From assembly GCA_934130215.1 (NCBI GenBank), contig CAKOXR010000005.1, forward strand, positions 1 to 42,025: a stretch of DNA of 42,025 nt, read 5' to 3'. The translations under genes were made by a program, and so were the position numbers. Source of the stretch: an uncultured Bacilli bacterium. GTDB taxonomy: Bacteria; Bacillota_I; Bacilli_A; RF39; UBA660. The notes beneath the pieces are model-generated. The model made no database searches and was not told where the DNA came from. It saw only the letters and a program-made list of their open reading frames with translations. Shown here piece after piece: positions 39,322 to 42,025 of this stretch (positions within the stretch are counted from its first letter, which is position 1; every line of letters begins with the position of its first letter).

Positions 39322-39864
39322 ATGAAGAAAATAATTATAGGTATTTTATCAATGATGTGTTTATTTTTGATTGGAATTATATGTTATATTACTTATCCAA
39401 AAACTATAAATGTAGAGATTAAGGGTGAAGTATTAAATCCCGATGTTTATGTTTTAAAAAAGGGAAGTACTATAAAAGAATTAATTGACATAGCAGGAGG
39501 TGTTAAGGAAGATGTTGATACATATACAATAAATATGACTAAAGTACTTAATGATGGTGATGTTATTGTTATGTATAAAGATGAAAAATTGGAGAGTTTA
39601 AATTATAAAGTTAATGAAATTGTAAATGATAAATTAACTGATGAATATATAACTAATGAACTATGGGAAAGTTCTAAGATTTCAATAAATAATGCTTCAA
39701 AAGAAGAATTAATGAGTTTACCAAGTATTGGTGATGCTAAAGCGAATGCGATAATTGAGTATAGAACTAAAAATGGGTTATTTAAGAAAATTGATGATAT
39801 TAAGAATGTAAAAGGAATAGGGAATGCTTTATATGAAAAGATTAAGGATTATATTAATATTTAG
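39322..39864 (+). CDS. comEA: ComEA-like DNA-uptake receptor
   Basis: A 180-residue competence protein. An N-terminal membrane helix (about 5-24) anchors it; an SLBB domain follows (about 30-85, VEIKGEVLNPDVYVLKKGST and VNMTKVL-type strands), then a double helix-hairpin-helix DNA-binding domain (about 120-180: INNASKEELMSLPSIGDAKA, GLFKKIDDIKNVKGIG). ComEA binds incoming double-stranded DNA outside the membrane. The start ATG follows GGAGGCG. Its last 41 bases overlap the comEC gene. Confidence 0.92.
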   Translation: MKKIIIGILSMMCLFLIGIICYITYPKTINVEIKGEVLNPDVYVLKKGSTIKELIDIAGGVKEDVDTYTINMTKVLNDGDVIVMYKDEKLESLNYKVNEIVNDKLTDEYITNELWESSKISINNASKEELMSLPSIGDAKANAIIEYRTKNGLFKKIDDIKNVKGIGNALYEKIKDYINI

Positions 39865-41851
39865 CTTTTTTATTCTTTTTCTTTATAATTTAAATCCTAG
39901 GAGTAAATATAGTTTAGATGAAAAAAATATAGTTGGAGTTATTGACAAATATAAGTTTAATGGTAATAAATTAGAAATGGAAGTAAAGGGGAAAGAGAGA
40001 ATAATATGTAATTTATATTTTAATAAGATTGAAGAAAAAGAAGAATATATGAAAAAAATAAGACTTGGTCAGATTGTTAATTTAGAGGGAACAATGAAAG
40101 AACCTAGTCATAATACTAATAAGTATTTGTTTAATTATAAAAAATATTTACTTAGTAAGAAAATTTATTATATTTTTACAGTAAAAAAAATAAGTATTAA
40201 AGATAATATAAATATTTATTATAAAATAAAAAATAGTTTAATTGATAGAATTGATAAATTAAATTCTCCATACTTTTATGCTTTTATATTAGGTGATACT
40301 TCTTTTATAGATAGTTCGATTAAAAGTACCTATCAAAGTAATGGGATAAGTCATTTACTTGCTATTTCAGGAATGCATATAACCCTTCTTTTTAGTACTA
40401 TTTATAAGTTGTTAGAAAAAATTAAAAGAACAAAATTTAATATTTTATTTGTTTTTGTTTTGCTTTTTTTTTATTTGTTTTTAGTTAATTTTACTCCTTC
40501 TAGTATAAGAGCTGGTTTAATGTTTATTATTTTACTTTTATTTAAAAAAATGAAATCATATAAAGTACTTATTTTTATATTTGTTTTACTTATAAGTATT
40601 AATCCTTATTATGTTTATAATATAGGTTTTCTTCTTAGTTTTATTGTTTCATTTTATATTTTACTTTTTAATGATTTAATAAAAGGAAATTATTTTCAAA
40701 AGTTATTGATGACTAGTTTAATAGCATTTATAGCAAGTATGCCGGTTATAATTTATAATTATAATTCAATTAATCTTTTGTCAGTTTTTTTAAATCTTAT
40801 ATTTGTTCCTTTTGTTTCATATTTAGTTTTTCCTTTATCATTTGTTAGTTTATTGTTCGGATATAGTAAAGTATATATATTTTTTACTAAGATAATGGAA
40901 AATATGAGTTTGTTTTTTGATAAATTATCAATAAATATTATTTTGGGTGATATAGGTATTTTTATTATAATCTATGTTTTTATAGGTATATTTGTTTTAT
41001 ATAAGATGAAAAGTGGTAAATATGGGTATTTGTTTATATATTTTGTTTTATTTTTTATTCATTTTAATATTCATACTATGAACCCTACTATAACGATGCT
41101 TGATGTTGGACAAGGGGATTCTATTTTAGTAGAGTTTCCGAATAACAAAGGAAATATTTTAGTTGATACCGGTGGTAGTTATACTGAAGATTGGAAAAAG
41201 ACAAATTATTCACTTGCTCAAAATGTAACGATTCCTTTTATTAAAAAGAGGGGAATAAAAAAACTTGATTATTTGATTCTTACACATGGTGACTATGATC
41301 ATATGGGAGAAGCCATTAACTTAGTTAATAATTTTAATGTAGAGAAAGTAATTCTTAATTGCGGAGAGTTTAATGACCTAGAAAAAAAATTAATTAAAGT
41401 ACTTAATAAAAAGAAAATAAAGTATTACTCGTGTATTAAAAAATTGAATATAGATAATAAATTATATTTCTTACAAACAAAAGAATATGATAATGAAAAT
41501 GATAATAGTAATGTTATTTATACTGAACTAAATGGTTATAAATTTATGTTTATGGGTGATGCAGGAGTAGATAAAGAGAAGGATATATTGAATAAATATA
41601 ATATATCAAATATTGATGTATTAAAAGTTGGACATCATGGAAGTAAAACAAGTAGTGGTAAAGATTTTATTAATGAAATAAATCCTAAATATTCGATAAT
41701 TAGTGTTGGTAAGAACAATAGATATGGGCATCCAAATAGGGAAGTATTAAATAATTTAGGAAATTCAAAAATATATAGAACAGATAATGATGGAAGTATT
41801 ATGTTTAAAATTAAAAAAGATAAATTACAAATTGAGACATGTAGTCCATAG
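39824..41851 (+). CDS. comEC: ComEC/Rec2 DNA-uptake channel
   Basis: A 675-residue membrane protein (ATG 39824; 39833 is an alternative start). The N-terminal OB-like part is followed by the competence membrane domain with about 8-10 helices (AISGMHITLLFSTIYKLLEK, FTPSSIRAGLMFIILLLFK) and a C-terminal metallo-beta-lactamase-like domain: TMLDVGQGDSILVEFP, ILVDTGGSY, LTHGDYDHMGEA, MGDAG and VGHHGSKTSSG, ending GHPNREVL. ComEC carries single-stranded DNA across the membrane; the MBL domain may degrade the other strand. It is slightly shorter than B. subtilis ComEC. With comEA it suggests, but does not prove, natural competence. Confidence 0.94.
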   Translation: MLYMKRLRIILIFSFFILFLYNLNPRSKYSLDEKNIVGVIDKYKFNGNKLEMEVKGKERIICNLYFNKIEEKEEYMKKIRLGQIVNLEGTMKEPSHNTNKYLFNYKKYLLSKKIYYIFTVKKISIKDNINIYYKIKNSLIDRIDKLNSPYFYAFILGDTSFIDSSIKSTYQSNGISHLLAISGMHITLLFSTIYKLLEKIKRTKFNILFVFVLLFFYLFLVNFTPSSIRAGLMFIILLLFKKMKSYKVLIFIFVLLISINPYYVYNIGFLLSFIVSFYILLFNDLIKGNYFQKLLMTSLIAFIASMPVIIYNYNSINLLSVFLNLIFVPFVSYLVFPLSFVSLLFGYSKVYIFFTKIMENMSLFFDKLSINIILGDIGIFIIIYVFIGIFVLYKMKSGKYGYLFIYFVLFFIHFNIHTMNPTITMLDVGQGDSILVEFPNNKGNILVDTGGSYTEDWKKTNYSLAQNVTIPFIKKRGIKKLDYLILTHGDYDHMGEAINLVNNFNVEKVILNCGEFNDLEKKLIKVLNKKKIKYYSCIKKLNIDNKLYFLQTKEYDNENDNSNVIYTELNGYKFMFMGDAGVDKEKDILNKYNISNIDVLKVGHHGSKTSSGKDFINEINPKYSIISVGKNNRYGHPNREVLNNLGNSKIYRTDNDGSIMFKIKKDKLQIETCSP

Positions 41852-41868
41852 AAAGGAAAATGATAAAA

Positions 41869-42025
41869 ATGAATGAAATAAATGAATATACAGAAAAAGT
41901 GTTTGAAGATATTAAACATGTAGATGAATTTGGTAATGAATATTGGCGGGCTCGTGAGTTAATGGGAGTGCTTGGATATACATTATGGCAAAGATTTTCA
42001 AATGTAATTAACAAAGCAATCTTAA
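41869..42025 (+). CDS. BRO/DinD-like protein, start only
   Basis: The first 52 residues of a protein cut by the window end. From ATG 41869, behind GAAAGGA, it reads FEDIKHVDEFGNEYWRAREL then MGVLGYTLWQRFSNVINKAI, which matches the BRO N-terminal domain of DinD (DNA-damage-inducible protein D) and of phage antirepressors. DinD inhibits RecA in E. coli. It begins 17 bases after comEC, probably in the same transcript. Full length, C-terminal domain and possible phage origin cannot be judged here. Confidence 0.7.
   Translation, partial: MNEINEYTEKVFEDIKHVDEFGNEYWRARELMGVLGYTLWQRFSNVINKAIL

Noticed and set aside
41635..42014. Minus-strand frames at the right edge
   Set aside because: They oppose the comEC metallo-beta-lactamase domain and the BRO-like start and show no start signals.
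1..42025. Mycoplasma-type code 4 (TGA as tryptophan)
   Set aside because: The substrate-binding lipoprotein gene ends in TGA at the expected place, with the permease starting just after, and tryptophans are TGG.

Overview
The window is very AT-rich DNA with Firmicutes-type gene order and signals: AGGAGG-like ribosome binding sites, TTGACA/TATAAT promoters, short U-tailed terminators, the rpsU-yqeY pair, rnhB, recA, comEA-comEC, an LtaS-type polymerase, lipoproteins with lipoboxes and arginine written mostly as AGA. At least one gene ends in TGA and tryptophan is TGG, so the standard bacterial code (11) fits and Mycoplasma code 4 does not. A low-GC, host-associated fermentative member of the Bacilli/Mollicutes side of the Firmicutes is the best guess; I cannot name a genus from the sequence.

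Positions 1-10300 are ordinary chromosome: ribosomal protein S21, YqeY, an HD hydrolase, tRNA-Arg(CCU), a LemA-domain protein with an unusual membrane/coiled-coil N-terminus, acetate kinase plus an unknown partner, a membrane protein, an LtaS-like sulfatase-fold enzyme, a two-component system, and a thioredoxin-fold protein that has lost its cysteines.

Positions 10307-14507 are an accessory island starting just after tRNA-Arg(CCG) and bracketed by 58-59 bp direct repeats. It holds two Abi_2/AbiF-like proteins with HEPN-type R-N-x3-H motifs, a dead abiEi-like antitoxin gene cut off by a transposon remnant, and a dense set of small structured RNA candidates. There are three copies of one ~40-nt hairpin RNA, with a compensatory base-pair change. 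Two RNAs of a second ~40-nt type stand in front of the second abi gene. Several copies of a longer hairpin RNA family are also present. Each abi gene lies directly downstream of its own promoter-hairpin-U-tract unit. This RNA/HEPN arrangement is the most interesting system in the window.

Positions 14508-23870 look like an amino-acid supply and arginine catabolism region: a polar amino-acid ABC transporter, a BspA-type leucine-rich-repeat surface protein, then an arc operon in which arginine deiminase and ornithine carbamoyltransferase are one 770-residue polypeptide, followed by carbamate kinase and a YfcC-type transporter. Together these would turn arginine into ornithine, ammonia, CO2 and ATP.

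Positions 23950-33140 carry a HAD phosphatase, an internally duplicated ThyX-like thymidylate synthase overlapping thymidylate kinase, a lipoprotein, a bacterial homologue of the mitochondrial CDP-diacylglycerol synthase Tam41, an Smr protein, two exported 533-residue proteins of unknown function (one cysteine-rich with a WxxWxxW motif, one with a duplicated domain), and a CofE-like protein on the minus strand. Positions 33240-42025 hold a MacB-type ABC transporter, rnhB, recA, a fused YtqA-YtqB protein for tRNA wobble modification, comEA-comEC, and the start of a BRO/DinD-like gene cut by the window edge.
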